Shown here piece by piece: positions 17,822 to 26,547 of a stretch of 64,000 nt of DNA. Each line of letters starts with the position of its first letter. Positions within the stretch are counted from its first letter, which is position 1. This stretch comes from CBDCGJ01 sp965216645 (lineage in GTDB: Bacteria > Pseudomonadota > Alphaproteobacteria > GCA-2731375), in contig CBDCGJ010000017.1 of NCBI GenBank assembly GCA_965216645.1, positions 15,075-79,074 on the forward strand, given 5' to 3'. The notes beneath the pieces are model-generated. The model was not told the origin of the DNA. It searched no databases and was given only the letters and a program-made list of their open reading frames with translations. The position numbers and the translations under genes are program-made.

Positions 17822-19087
17822 ATGCGCGAATTTACCCGCAAAGTAAATCTGCTGCGGGATTTGGACGCGCTCTCTTTCCGGGTTTTGGCGGAGGAGAGCG
17901 GCGGACAGTCGGAAGCCACGCAGTTGCTCGAGATCGTCTGCGACTTGTTACAAGTCGAAAGCGCCGGCCTCTTCATTTGGGACGAGGGTTTGTCGACCTG
18001 TTATCCGTTGGGTACGTTCGGTCCAGATAGCCAGCGATTGACCAAAGTCGTCGACTCCGTTAGCGGCACCCTTTGGTTTTGCCACGGGCAGCCGCGGACC
18101 GAAAATGAGTCCTTGCTTCTACCGCTTCATGCGAACGAACAACGGGTCGGGCTGTTGGCCACATCCGCGGTGGAGGTGGAGCCGGATTGTTTAAATCGGC
18201 TGGCGGAGTCGGTCGCAAACTTCGTCTTCTGCGTTGATTTCGCCCGCAATCAGCGCGCGTTGCGGAAAAAAAGCGACGATTTGAACCGCGTGAAAAACGC
18301 CTTGGAAAACAGTCTATCGGTCAATCTTTCGATCCAGGAAAAATTCGAAAATCTGGCCATCGATCTTCAGGCCGTCGCCGCGGAAGCCGAACGCGCGAAC
18401 AACGCCAAATCCGAGTTTTTGACCTCGATGAGCCACGAGTTGCGCACGCCGCTAAACGCGGTTCTGGGGTTCAGCCAATTATTGGCCCAGCGTAGCGACG
18501 AGTACCAGGACCCGATATTGGATCAATCGGTCGATCACATCATCAATGCGGGCCGGCATCTGCTCGGCATGATCGAAAGCCTGCTCAATCTCACCGCCAT
18601 CGAAAACGGTATTGCCGACTTGCGGATGGAACGCGTCATGGCGCGGTCGGTTCTACGCGACGCCCTATCCCAGATCCGGGATGTGGCGGCGGAGCGACGC
18701 GTCACGCTCGTCGACCAGGGCGCGGCGGAACTACCGATCAAGGTGGATCGGGAACGGCTCCGGCAAGTCCTGTTCAATCTGTTGTCCAACGCCATCAAAT
18801 ATAACCGGCTCGGCGGACGGGTCTTCTATGGCGCGCAATCGATCGGCGCCAACCGGCTACGCATCTACGTGCAAGACACGGGTACGGGTATCGAAGAGGA
18901 AGACCAATCCGGATTGTTCCGGCAGTTCAGCCGCGGCCGCAACGCAACCGCGGCCGGCGATGGCACAGGAATTGGTCTCTACCACGCCAAAATCCTGACC
19001 GAGGCCATGCATGGCAGTATCGGCTTCAACAGCGAGCCCGGCGTCGGCAGCACCTTTTACCTGGACTTCCCCGTCGACGCGGCATGA
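17822..19087 (+). CDS. Cytosolic histidine kinase paired with the FIST sensor
   Basis: This 421-residue protein has no membrane segment. Residues 20-145 look like a GAF-type domain and 145-195 a coiled coil. The HisKA H-box SHELRTPLNAVLGF follows with phospho-accepting H205. HATPase_c shows its N-box (NLLSNAIKYN), G1 (DTGTGIEEED) and G2 (GTGIGLYHAKIL). No receiver domain or response regulator lies nearby, so the output partner is elsewhere. It lies 11 bp after the FIST gene, most likely in one operon, and its activity is probably set by the FIST protein. Confidence 0.88.
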   Translation: MREFTRKVNLLRDLDALSFRVLAEESGGQSEATQLLEIVCDLLQVESAGLFIWDEGLSTCYPLGTFGPDSQRLTKVVDSVSGTLWFCHGQPRTENESLLLPLHANEQRVGLLATSAVEVEPDCLNRLAESVANFVFCVDFARNQRALRKKSDDLNRVKNALENSLSVNLSIQEKFENLAIDLQAVAAEAERANNAKSEFLTSMSHELRTPLNAVLGFSQLLAQRSDEYQDPILDQSVDHIINAGRHLLGMIESLLNLTAIENGIADLRMERVMARSVLRDALSQIRDVAAERRVTLVDQGAAELPIKVDRERLRQVLFNLLSNAIKYNRLGGRVFYGAQSIGANRLRIYVQDTGTGIEEEDQSGLFRQFSRGRNATAAGDGTGIGLYHAKILTEAMHGSIGFNSEPGVGSTFYLDFPVDAA

Positions 19088-19120
19088 CGGCCGACAGGTG
19101 CGCGTCGGGCGGCGCCCCCT

Positions 19121-20293
19121 TCATCCCATCAACAATATGACCGTGTCTTCGGGTCCCGGGTCGACCACGATATCGTCGTTGTCGACGAAGAACGTATCCG
19201 CGCCGGCACCGCCGACCAAGGTATTCAGTCCCGGACCGCCATGGATCGTTTCGTCGCCCTTGTTGCCGAAGACATGATCGTCGCCGGCATTGGCGAAGAT
19301 GACATCGTTTCCCTGCCCGCCGAAGACGACATCGTTATGTTGGCCGGCATATATCGTGTCATGGTCCAAGTTGCCGTAAACAATATCGCCGGCAAGATTA
19401 CCGTAGACGAGATCGGCGCCCAGACCGGCGAAAATCATATCCCCATCCTGCCCACCATAAAGGCGGTCGGCGCCGACATTGCCATAAATGATATCCGCGC
19501 CCTGATTGCCGTAGATGACGTCGTCGCCTTCATGGCCCCAAAGATTGTCGTGGCCGACCCTGCCGAACAGGTAGTCGTCGCCGCCATAGGCGAACATGGT
19601 TTCGTCGAAACCGGTGCCGTAGAGAATATCTCCCAATGCGGTCCCATTGTGATAGGCCTGCCCGGGGACGCCGTAGAGATATTGGATCGCCTGGATATCC
19701 GCCGGTCCGATACCGTCTGGATAACTAGGACCGACATTATACGACATCACGGTGTACTCACGCGTGTCGAGTTCGTCGGGCAGGTATGGCGGCTCGGGAT
19801 GGCGCCCATATGGGCCCGGATGTTTCAGACCCAGGGCATGACCGAATTCATGCAGAATAATCGATTCAAGCTGGCCGGGACGCCAAAACGAGAATTCGTT
19901 GTCGATCCAGACATCGCCAGAATACGCGTTCGGTCCAGGATAGTAGGCCGCGCCGATCCCGTTCAAGAGATCGGCCGTACCGATTTGAATCATTCCGCCC
20001 TGCTCGGCAGACACTTCGATGAACTCGATATTGGTGACCGCCGACCATTCGGCAATCGCTTGGTAAACGCCTTCTTTCATGACGGGTGTGACGGGCGCGA
20101 AGCTGCCTGAAACAGAATCGGGCGAATAACCGGGGTCTTCCGACAGGAAGGAAAACGTCACCGTCACCGGCGCGCCATAACTATATGGAGGCCCCCATTT
20201 CGCACCGCCGCCTTTGACGAGTGCGTCGATCTCGATAACGCCCGTCGCGTCGCCGGCGGACAATGCGGCGTGCCGAATATATGTAAATGTCAT
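19121..20293 (-). CDS. Serralysin-like secreted metalloprotease with RTX repeats
   Basis: This 390-residue M10-type peptidase has the zinc site HEFGHALGLKH (residues 148-158) followed by the Met-turn YTVMSYN. From about residue 215 there are many nonapeptide repeats of the GGxGxDxh kind (YGGDDYLFG, GGQGNDVIFA), partly degenerate with GN for GG. The repeats bind calcium outside the cell. There is no N-terminal signal peptide, as expected for type I secretion through a C-terminal signal. No ABC/HlyD/TolC genes are adjacent. The stop lies 34 bp from the convergent kinase gene. Confidence 0.88.
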   Translation of the reverse strand: MTFTYIRHAALSAGDATGVIEIDALVKGGGAKWGPPYSYGAPVTVTFSFLSEDPGYSPDSVSGSFAPVTPVMKEGVYQAIAEWSAVTNIEFIEVSAEQGGMIQIGTADLLNGIGAAYYPGPNAYSGDVWIDNEFSFWRPGQLESIILHEFGHALGLKHPGPYGRHPEPPYLPDELDTREYTVMSYNVGPSYPDGIGPADIQAIQYLYGVPGQAYHNGTALGDILYGTGFDETMFAYGGDDYLFGRVGHDNLWGHEGDDVIYGNQGADIIYGNVGADRLYGGQDGDMIFAGLGADLVYGNLAGDIVYGNLDHDTIYAGQHNDVVFGGQGNDVIFANAGDDHVFGNKGDETIHGGPGLNTLVGGAGADTFFVDNDDIVVDPGPEDTVILLMG

Positions 20294-20446
20294 TTCACTA
20301 CTTATATAATTAAAATTTTCTAATAAATACTTATTTTAGATGCTATCCAGTTGATGCACAATAAGTGTCGAACAGGCCGACCCTGGAACCAAACAGTGTC
20401 CGCATTATGATGGATGCGAGACGATTCATTCACGAAAGGCCGAGAA

Positions 20447-21994
20447 ATGAGCTGGCAATCCGAAATCGACGAACTGAGACGCCGCCGGAAAATGGCGGAG
20501 GCCATGGGCGGTCCGGAGAAAGTCAAGCGGCAACACGATCATCACAAGTTGACCGTGCGCGAACGCATCGCCGCCTTGATCGACCCTGGCAGCTTCCGCG
20601 AAATCGGCAGTATCGCCGGCGCCGCCCGCTACAACGACCAGGGCGAGCTCGAAAGCTTCCAATCCGCCAACACACTGGTCGGCAGAGCCCGCGTCGACGC
20701 TCGCGACGTGGTCATTGCCGGCGACGACTTCACCGTCCGCGGCGGCGCCGCCGACGCCTCGATCTGGGAGAAGCAGGCGCTCGGCGAGCAGATGGCCTTC
20801 GAAATGGAAATCCCACTGATCCGCCTGATCGACGGCACCGGTGGCGGCGGCTCGGTGAAATCGTTGGAGATGGATGGCCATACTTACGTCCCCGCCAATC
20901 CAGGCTGGCAGTATGTGGTGGCCAATATGGGGCAGGTGCCGGTGGTCGCCCTGGCGCTGGGGTCCGTCGCCGGCCTCGGCGCGGCGCGGGCCGTGACCAG
21001 CCACTATTCTCTGATGGTCAAAGGCATTTCCCAACTCTTCGTCGCCGGACCGCCGGTGGTCGCCGCGCTTGGCGAACAGGTCACCAAGGAAGAACTGGGC
21101 GGGACCCAAATTCACGGCCGCAACGGCGCCGTCGACGACGTGGTGGCAAGCGAGGAGGAGGCCTTCGAGAAGACCCGGCAATTCCTGTCCTATCTACCGC
21201 GCTCCGTCCATCATCTGCCGGCGCGCCAGGAACCGACGGACGATCCGAACCGGCGGGAGGAGACACTGCTCTCTATCGTGCCGCGGGACCGGCGCAAGGT
21301 CTACAAGATGCGGCAGATCGTCAATGCCTGCGTCGACCGGGGCAGCTTCTTCGAGATCGGCAAGGGCTACGGCAAATCGGCGATCACCGGCCTCGCCCGC
21401 TTGGACGGCTGGCCCGTCGCGGTCCTGGCCGGCGACCCCTACCATTTCGGCGGCGGCTGGACGGCGGACGCGGCCCACAAGGTCACCCGCTTCGTCGACC
21501 TGGCTCAGACCTTCCATCTGCCGGTAGTGCATTTCGTCGACAATCCGGGCTTCGTCATCGGCGTCGCGGGAGAGAAGGCGGCGACGATCCGCCACGGCGC
21601 CCGCACCCTCGCCGCCGTCTATCAAGCCACGGTGCCCTGGTGCTCCATCGTCATCCGCAAGGTCTTCGGCGTCGCCGGCGCCGGCCATATGAACCATACC
21701 CGCCTGCATTACCGCTATGCCTGGCCCTCCGGCGATTGGGGCTCGCTGCCCCTGGAGGGTGGTATCGAAGCCGCTTATAAGGCCGACCTCGCCGCCGCCG
21801 ACGATCCCGACGCGCTGCTGAAGGAGATCGAGGCGCGGATGAACCAGGTCCGCTCCCCTTTCCGCACGGCGGAACGCTTTAAGATCGAGGAGATCATCGA
21901 CCCTCGAGACACCCGCTTCCATCTCTGCGAGTTCGCCAACCTGGTCGCCGACACCCGCCGCCCCGGCCCGTCGGCGTTCCACATGCGGCCCTAA
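20447..21994 (+). CDS. Acyl-CoA carboxylase carboxyltransferase subunit (PccB/MmdA type)
   Basis: This 515-residue protein spans both halves of the carboxyl-transferase fold: HHKLTVRERIAALIDPGSF at the N-terminus, IDGTGGGGSVK and GQVPVVALALGSVAGLGAARA in the middle, and NPGFVIGVAGEKAATIRHGARTLA with IVIRKVFGVAGAGHMN in the second half. The family transfers carboxyl from biotin to propionyl-, acetyl- or other acyl-CoA. No biotin carboxylase or carrier gene is nearby, so the partner is unlinked. ATG 20447 is preferred for its GAAAGGCC upstream; an earlier in-frame start at 20414 exists. Confidence 0.85.
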   Translation: MSWQSEIDELRRRRKMAEAMGGPEKVKRQHDHHKLTVRERIAALIDPGSFREIGSIAGAARYNDQGELESFQSANTLVGRARVDARDVVIAGDDFTVRGGAADASIWEKQALGEQMAFEMEIPLIRLIDGTGGGGSVKSLEMDGHTYVPANPGWQYVVANMGQVPVVALALGSVAGLGAARAVTSHYSLMVKGISQLFVAGPPVVAALGEQVTKEELGGTQIHGRNGAVDDVVASEEEAFEKTRQFLSYLPRSVHHLPARQEPTDDPNRREETLLSIVPRDRRKVYKMRQIVNACVDRGSFFEIGKGYGKSAITGLARLDGWPVAVLAGDPYHFGGGWTADAAHKVTRFVDLAQTFHLPVVHFVDNPGFVIGVAGEKAATIRHGARTLAAVYQATVPWCSIVIRKVFGVAGAGHMNHTRLHYRYAWPSGDWGSLPLEGGIEAAYKADLAAADDPDALLKEIEARMNQVRSPFRTAERFKIEEIIDPRDTRFHLCEFANLVADTRRPGPSAFHMRP

Positions 21995-22013
21995 GGACGG
22001 AGGCTAGTCACCC

Positions 22014-22328
22014 ATGAGCGAATTCGTGTGGTCCGACGCCTGGTTCTTACTGGCCGTCAAATATGTCCAAGGCGACGGCGAGTATGCCGAATGGAAAGAT
22101 GTGCAAATGGCGGGCGACTTCATCAATAGAACCGGGTTCATGACGTCGGAAGTCGAACATGCAGTGAAACATTTAGGCGCTGCGGGCCTACTCGAGGCCG
22201 ACGGTGATCGATATAAACTCGGACCGAACTTCGCCGAATTTTGGGAATCGTCCGGCGCCGGCAAACGACATCGTATTTACTTGCACCTGGACTTATTGGT
22301 GAAGGCGTTGGGCATTGAGCAAACGTAG
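22014..22328 (+). CDS. Small hypothetical protein, possibly winged-helix
   Basis: This 104-residue protein has no recognised family. Its helix-rich pattern (WFLLAVKYVQ, DFINRTGFMTSEVEHAVKHLGAAGLLEADGDRYKLG) resembles a winged-helix fold in which a final beta hairpin follows the recognition helix. It has a good ribosome site (GGACGGAGG) and lies 20 bp after the carboxyltransferase gene, so it may be in that operon. The function is unknown. Confidence 0.65.
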   Translation: MSEFVWSDAWFLLAVKYVQGDGEYAEWKDVQMAGDFINRTGFMTSEVEHAVKHLGAAGLLEADGDRYKLGPNFAEFWESSGAGKRHRIYLHLDLLVKALGIEQT

Positions 22329-23144
22329 TTAGTGCGCATCCAAGCCGCGTCGGCCCGCCCCCTCTTGCCAACCGCGCTCTTCCGCGACGGCGGCCAGGGA
22401 CTTGATACGGTCGTCGATGTCCGGATGGGAGGCGAGGAAGGCGGGTCTACTTCGCTTCCCGACCTCGCCGAGAACGCCGAACAGATCCCGGTAGCCGCCG
22501 ACATGGCCGTAATGGGCCTGCAGCGCGGCGAGCGCCGCCCGGTCGGCGGCGCTTTCCTGATCGCGGCGGAAGGAGAGATGGCCGACCGCGACACCGCCCG
22601 TCAGCAGGCGCGCGAGAGGGTTGTCCGCCCCGAGGACTGCACCCAGCACCAGACCGGAAGCGACCATCGAGCCCATGGTGACGATGACGTCTCGGTGTTT
22701 CACATGGGCGATCTCGTGGGCCAGCAAGGTCGCCAGCGCATTCTCGTTCGGCATCCGCGCCAACAGGCCGTCATAGATCACCGCATGACCGCCCAATGTG
22801 GCGAAGGCGTTGACCACCGGCTTGGTCGAGTAATGAATCGTGATCGGCATCCCGTCAGGCAAAGCCATCTCGGCCGAGAGCGCGTCGGCCAGTCGTTGCA
22901 ACCGTTCCCGTACGGCCGGTTCACCCGCTTCCTGCTCCGACAGGAGCGGCAAACTCAGCTCCGCCGCCGAGCGTTCCCAGGAAAAGGGAATATGCGGGGC
23001 CAAGGCCCGCAGACCGAAATGGGCCGCCAGGAGCACCAAGACGACGGCGCCAATCAAGTAGAGCCCAAGAGTCAAGAGCTCCCGAAGCGGCCGGTCGTGA
23101 CCGCTGTTGATCCCTTCCGGCGCCTGACGGTTCGTATATTTCAC
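22329..23144 (-). CDS. M48-family membrane metalloprotease
   Basis: This 271-residue protein has one N-terminal membrane helix (about residues 22-45), then a peptidase domain with zinc motif HEIAH (143-147) and the downstream third ligand region RRDQESAADRAALAAL. This is the layout of M48 proteins such as HtpX/BepA relatives that handle misfolded envelope proteins. The start is GTG, overlapping the stop of the upstream YbjQ gene by 4 bp (GTGA), so it is the last gene of a three-gene minus-strand operon. Confidence 0.85.
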   Translation of the reverse strand: MKYTNRQAPEGINSGHDRPLRELLTLGLYLIGAVVLVLLAAHFGLRALAPHIPFSWERSAAELSLPLLSEQEAGEPAVRERLQRLADALSAEMALPDGMPITIHYSTKPVVNAFATLGGHAVIYDGLLARMPNENALATLLAHEIAHVKHRDVIVTMGSMVASGLVLGAVLGADNPLARLLTGGVAVGHLSFRRDQESAADRAALAALQAHYGHVGGYRDLFGVLGEVGKRSRPAFLASHPDIDDRIKSLAAVAEERGWQEGAGRRGLDAH

Positions 23145-23614
23145 AATCTACCGCCGCCGCGGCAGGCGGTGCCGTAGGCCATCACTTCGACGGATATCGT
23201 CATATTGCGGTCGCCGCGGAACACCCGCGCGGTTTCCAACCGCAAATTAAAGACATAGTCGGCGCCGCGTTCCCGCGCCGCGGCTTTCAAGCGCAGGATC
23301 GCTTCCCGCCGCGCCCGTTCTACCAGACTTTCGTAGGCGCCGACGCGGCCGCCGAATATGTTGCGTAATAAAGCCAGCAGGGTTTTGAAGTAATCCACCG
23401 ACATCACCGCGCTACCGATCACTAAAGCGGTATCGTCCGGGCGATAGTCCGCCGGGGGATGCCGGGCGGAGAATGCCAGGAGATCGCCAAGCTCCACCTC
23501 GCGCCGGCGAATCGATCGGAAATGCCGGCGCTCGTTGAAGCTGCCGACCGCGTAGCCGATCAGCACCAAAAGGAAAAAAATAATGACATTGCTGAATTCG
23601 ATCAGGACGTCCAT
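23141..23614 (-). CDS. YbjQ/UPF0145 family protein with an N-terminal membrane anchor
   Basis: This 157-residue protein has a hydrophobic segment at residues 9-25 (IIFFLLVLIGYAVGSF) followed by a YbjQ-like domain (NIFGGRVGAYESLVERARREAILRLKAAARERGADYVFNLRL). YbjQ proteins form pentameric rings of unproven function. It overlaps the neighbouring YbjQ gene upstream by 13 bp and the M48 protease gene downstream by 4 bp. Compared with its sister it has gained a membrane anchor, which suggests a membrane-attached and a soluble version act together. Confidence 0.8.
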   Translation of the reverse strand: MDVLIEFSNVIIFFLLVLIGYAVGSFNERRHFRSIRRREVELGDLLAFSARHPPADYRPDDTALVIGSAVMSVDYFKTLLALLRNIFGGRVGAYESLVERARREAILRLKAAARERGADYVFNLRLETARVFRGDRNMTISVEVMAYGTACRGGGRL

Positions 23615-23937
23615 GGTTCCGCCTGCTTCAATTTCACGGCGGTGCCGTAGACCAGTAATTCGGCCGCCCCGGCGGTGATGCTGGAGGTCGAAAGGCGCAC
23701 GTTCAGGATGGCGTCGGCGCCGATGGCGTGGGCTTCCTCGGTCATGCGGCGGATCGAATCCTGGCGGCTATCCTCCAGCAGCTCCGTATAGCCCTTCAAC
23801 TCGCCGCCGACGATATTCTTCAAACTGGCCATGAAGTCCCGACCGATATGCTTGGCCCGTACGGTGCTGCCATGCACCACGCCCAGATGCTCGGCCACCT
23901 CCCGCCCGGGGATCGATTCGAGGTTGGTGATAATCAT
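23602..23937 (-). CDS. YbjQ/UPF0145 family protein, soluble
   Basis: This 111-residue protein is a complete UPF0145 domain (MIITNLESIPGREVAEHLGVVHGSTVRAKHIGRDFMASL given here as start and landmarks, then NIVGGELKGYTELL, AHAIGADAILNVRLSTS). It is the first gene of the operon YbjQ, membrane YbjQ, M48 protease. The ribosome site GAAAGGACAGC precedes the ATG. The function of the family is not established. Confidence 0.85.
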   Translation of the reverse strand: MIITNLESIPGREVAEHLGVVHGSTVRAKHIGRDFMASLKNIVGGELKGYTELLEDSRQDSIRRMTEEAHAIGADAILNVRLSTSSITAGAAELLVYGTAVKLKQAEPWTS

Positions 23938-24035
23938 ACGCTGTCCTTTCCCGCGTCACGATTGCGATGGGACGAGCCTAGCGGGAAGCGCGGCCTAATC
24001 CAACGGCGTTATGGGCGGAAGGTCAGGCGGGGCGA

Positions 24036-24626
24036 TCAGAAGTTCGGATAGGTTTCGGCCACGTCCGAATTCTGCATCATGGCATCGAACCAGCTTTGCA
24101 GACCGGGACGGCCCCCGCGCCAATTGTCTTCCGCGTGGCGCCAGTCGGCGTAGCCGAGACTGCAAGCCGCGGCGATGGCGCCGAGGGTCAAGCTGGCGGA
24201 TTGTCCGGACAGGCGCCGATCCAACTCGTCATAACAGCGGGCGGCGCGGGCGCTCTCCTTCTCGATCACCGACGGCGAGCGCTCGCCATCCTCCCGCCGT
24301 TTCTCGTGACTGCAATGAAACAGGGTATCCATCAGCAGGGACCCGACGCCTTCCAGCGCCATGTCCGCTTCCTTGCCCTCTGCCGGCCGCAGCTTGCCGC
24401 CGGACATCTCGTTCAGATAGTTGGTGATCACCAGAGTCTCGCAAAGAAAGGCGCCGCCGTCGGTCAGCAGACCCGGCACCTTGGCGCCTGGCCCATGCTC
24501 GAATAGCGGATGATCGACCGTGCCGAGAGGAGAGACATCGACCTCCTCGACCGGCAAACCGCTGGCCCGGGCGGCGATCCGCGCCCGCCGGGCATAAGGG
24601 GAATTGTGGGAATAGAAAAGTTTCAT
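24036..24626 (-). CDS. Glutathione S-transferase family protein
   Basis: This 196-residue protein has a thioredoxin-like N-terminal domain (MKLFYSHNSPYARRARIAAR, with Ser/Tyr in the place of the catalytic residue, and KVPGLLTDGGAFLCET holding the cis-Pro and the glutathione-binding ET) and an all-helical C-terminal domain. Length is normal for the family. It could conjugate or reduce electrophiles with glutathione. A GAGGATG ribosome site precedes the ATG. It stands alone between two minus-strand genes. Confidence 0.85.
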   Translation of the reverse strand: MKLFYSHNSPYARRARIAARASGLPVEEVDVSPLGTVDHPLFEHGPGAKVPGLLTDGGAFLCETLVITNYLNEMSGGKLRPAEGKEADMALEGVGSLLMDTLFHCSHEKRREDGERSPSVIEKESARAARCYDELDRRLSGQSASLTLGAIAAACSLGYADWRHAEDNWRGGRPGLQSWFDAMMQNSDVAETYPNF

Positions 24627-24693
24627 CGATCATCCTCGGCTTCGTGACACTGGCAGCCGATCATCCACACCGTTCGGCGCGCGGCAAGGGAAA

Positions 24694-25248
24694 TCACGGC
24701 AACGCGCGAATTTCGTCCGCCAGATCGGCGGCGGTTTCGGCAGCGGGCGAACGGCCGTCTACCCGCAGCACCGGACAGGACAGCGTCGCCAACCAGCTTT
24801 CATGCTCTGCCCGGTTGCGGCCTTCGCGCGTGCCGTCCTCGTAATGGCTGGCCCATTCGATGAAGAACGCGAACTCCTCATGCCAAAACCCGCCCGGCGC
24901 CACCGCGTCGGCACCGAAGCGATTTGCTTCGCGGGCGCGCAATCTTTCCAAGCGCATGTCGGTCGGAGTCTCGACGAAGACCACGGCGTCGAAATAAGGC
25001 ACCAGATCGATACCCCAATCGCCGACGGCGCCGCTCAGCACCCAATCGGGGCCTGGCAGGAACATCGTCTCCATCAAGGCCGATCGTTCGTCCCGGGTTC
25101 GCTTGGTTTGAAACGGTGGGTTCGATGGCCGCCAATAGAAGTCGTCCGTATCGAAATGGGAAACCGACAGCGCCGTCGCCAGAGCCCGGCCCAGCGTCGT
25201 GGTTCCGGCGCCGGAAGCGCCGGTTATGTGTATGCGCGTCGTTTCCAC
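24694..25248 (-). CDS. P-loop nucleoside-kinase-like protein
   Basis: From GTG 25248 (GGGAGGCGG upstream) this gives 184 residues. The P-loop reads GASGAGTTTLG, in which Thr stands where Lys is usual, a variant seen in a set of adenylate-kinase-like ATPases. HFDTDDFYWRPSNPPF resembles the nucleotide-monophosphate kinase core and DAVVFVETPTDMRLERLRARE the lid and adenine-binding part. The substrate is unknown. It is divergent from the acyl-CoA dehydrogenase gene with about 120 bp between. Confidence 0.65.
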   Translation of the reverse strand: METTRIHITGASGAGTTTLGRALATALSVSHFDTDDFYWRPSNPPFQTKRTRDERSALMETMFLPGPDWVLSGAVGDWGIDLVPYFDAVVFVETPTDMRLERLRAREANRFGADAVAPGGFWHEEFAFFIEWASHYEDGTREGRNRAEHESWLATLSCPVLRVDGRSPAAETAADLADEIRALP

Positions 25249-25368
25249 CTTCCGCCTCCCAATCCCGCCGGCGGCACCCTGATAGCAGCTTCGCGGCGGC
25301 CGGTGAAGCGCGTTGACCGTCGGGTGGACTGGTGTAGATTGAAGCCGGCAACCAAACGGAGGACGGAC

Positions 25369-26547
25369 GTGGATATCACCTTCAACGACGAGGAACGGGC
25401 TTTTCAAGCCGAAGTGCGGGCCTTTCTCGAGGACAACCTGCCCGACGATATCCGCCGGCGCAGTCAACGCTTCCCCTCCTACGTCGCCAAGGAACAGGTG
25501 CAGCGCTGGCACCAGATCTTGCACAATCAGGGTTGGGCCGCGCCGAGCTGGCCGGTCGAACATGGCGGCACCGGTTGGTCGATCACGCAAAAATTTCTCT
25601 ATGACGAGGAATATCAGGCGGCGGGCTGCCCCCGGCTCTCCCCTTTCGGCTTATCCATGGTCGGGCCGGTCATCTACAGCTTCGGCAACGACGCACAGAA
25701 AGCCCGTTATCTGCCGAAGATCCTCGCTGGCGAGGAGTTCTGGTGCCAAGGCTACTCAGAACCGGGTGCCGGCTCAGACCTCGCCAATCTGCAGACCCGG
25801 GCGGTGCGGGACGGCGACGACTACGTGGTCAACGGCCAGAAAATCTGGACCAGCCACGCCCATCACGCCGACTGGATGTTCTGCCTGGTCCGCACCAATA
25901 CCGAAGTGAAGCCGCAGGCCGGTATCAGCTTCATCCTGATCGACATGACCTCGCCCGGCTTGACCGTGAAGCCGATTATCTCCATCGACGGCAGCCACTA
26001 TTTGAACGAGGTCTTCTTCGACAATGTGCGAGTGCCCGTCGCCAACCGCATCGGTGAGGAGGACAAGGGCTGGACCTATGCCAAATTCCTGCTCGGCCAT
26101 GAACGCACCGGCATTGCCGGCGTGGCCAAGTCAAAGACCAAGGTCGCCCGCCTGAAAAAGATCGCCGCCGCCGAAGGTCTCGACGCCGCTTTCGGCCGCC
26201 GGGTCAGCGCGGTGGAAGCGGACTTGCAGGCACTGGAAATTACCAATCTGCGGATGATGGCGGCGGCCCGCGACGGCGCGGCGCCGGGCGCGGAATCCTC
26301 GATCCTGAAAATCGCCGGCACCCAGATCGAGCAAACCCTCAACGAACTCGGCATCCAGGCCATCGGCTACTACGCCGCCGTCGACCATGCCGAGGCGCGG
26401 AATCCCGAGGTGAACGAACCGGCCGTCGGCCCGGATCACGGCGCCGGCCTGATGCACGAGCATCTGCTGCGCCGCGCCGCCTCGATCTATGGCGGCTCCA
26501 ACGAAATCCAACGCAACGTGCTGGCGAAGGCGGTGTTGGAGCTCTGA
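25369..26547 (+). CDS. Acyl-CoA dehydrogenase (PimC-like large subunit type)
   Basis: This 392-residue flavoprotein has the three ACAD domains: helical N-terminal (DITFNDEERAFQAEVRAFLEDNLPDD), middle beta domain (CQGYSEPGAGSDLANLQTRA, VVNGQKIWTSHAHHADWMF), and C-terminal helices ending in ASIYGGSNEIQRNVLAKAVL. It oxidises acyl-CoA to enoyl-CoA using FAD. The GTG start at 25369 is set by GGAGG seven bases upstream. Its stop overlaps the next ATG (TGATG), so it is co-expressed with the 2-hydroxyacid dehydrogenase. Confidence 0.88.
   Translation: MDITFNDEERAFQAEVRAFLEDNLPDDIRRRSQRFPSYVAKEQVQRWHQILHNQGWAAPSWPVEHGGTGWSITQKFLYDEEYQAAGCPRLSPFGLSMVGPVIYSFGNDAQKARYLPKILAGEEFWCQGYSEPGAGSDLANLQTRAVRDGDDYVVNGQKIWTSHAHHADWMFCLVRTNTEVKPQAGISFILIDMTSPGLTVKPIISIDGSHYLNEVFFDNVRVPVANRIGEEDKGWTYAKFLLGHERTGIAGVAKSKTKVARLKKIAAAEGLDAAFGRRVSAVEADLQALEITNLRMMAAARDGAAPGAESSILKIAGTQIEQTLNELGIQAIGYYAAVDHAEARNPEVNEPAVGPDHGAGLMHEHLLRRAASIYGGSNEIQRNVLAKAVLEL

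Noticed and set aside
19241..20110. A 289-residue plus-strand frame with repetitive sequence
   Set aside because: It is the complement of the RTX repeats of the serralysin-like protease; the minus strand has the zinc site and Met-turn.
20365..21780. A 471-residue plus-strand frame rich in Arg and Pro
   Set aside because: It is an out-of-frame reading of the carboxyltransferase gene with no domain content.
24802..25368. Extension of the acyl-CoA dehydrogenase gene upstream to 24802
   Set aside because: The extra 189 residues are antisense to the P-loop protein gene; the GTG at 25369 has a good ribosome site and starts the ACAD domain.
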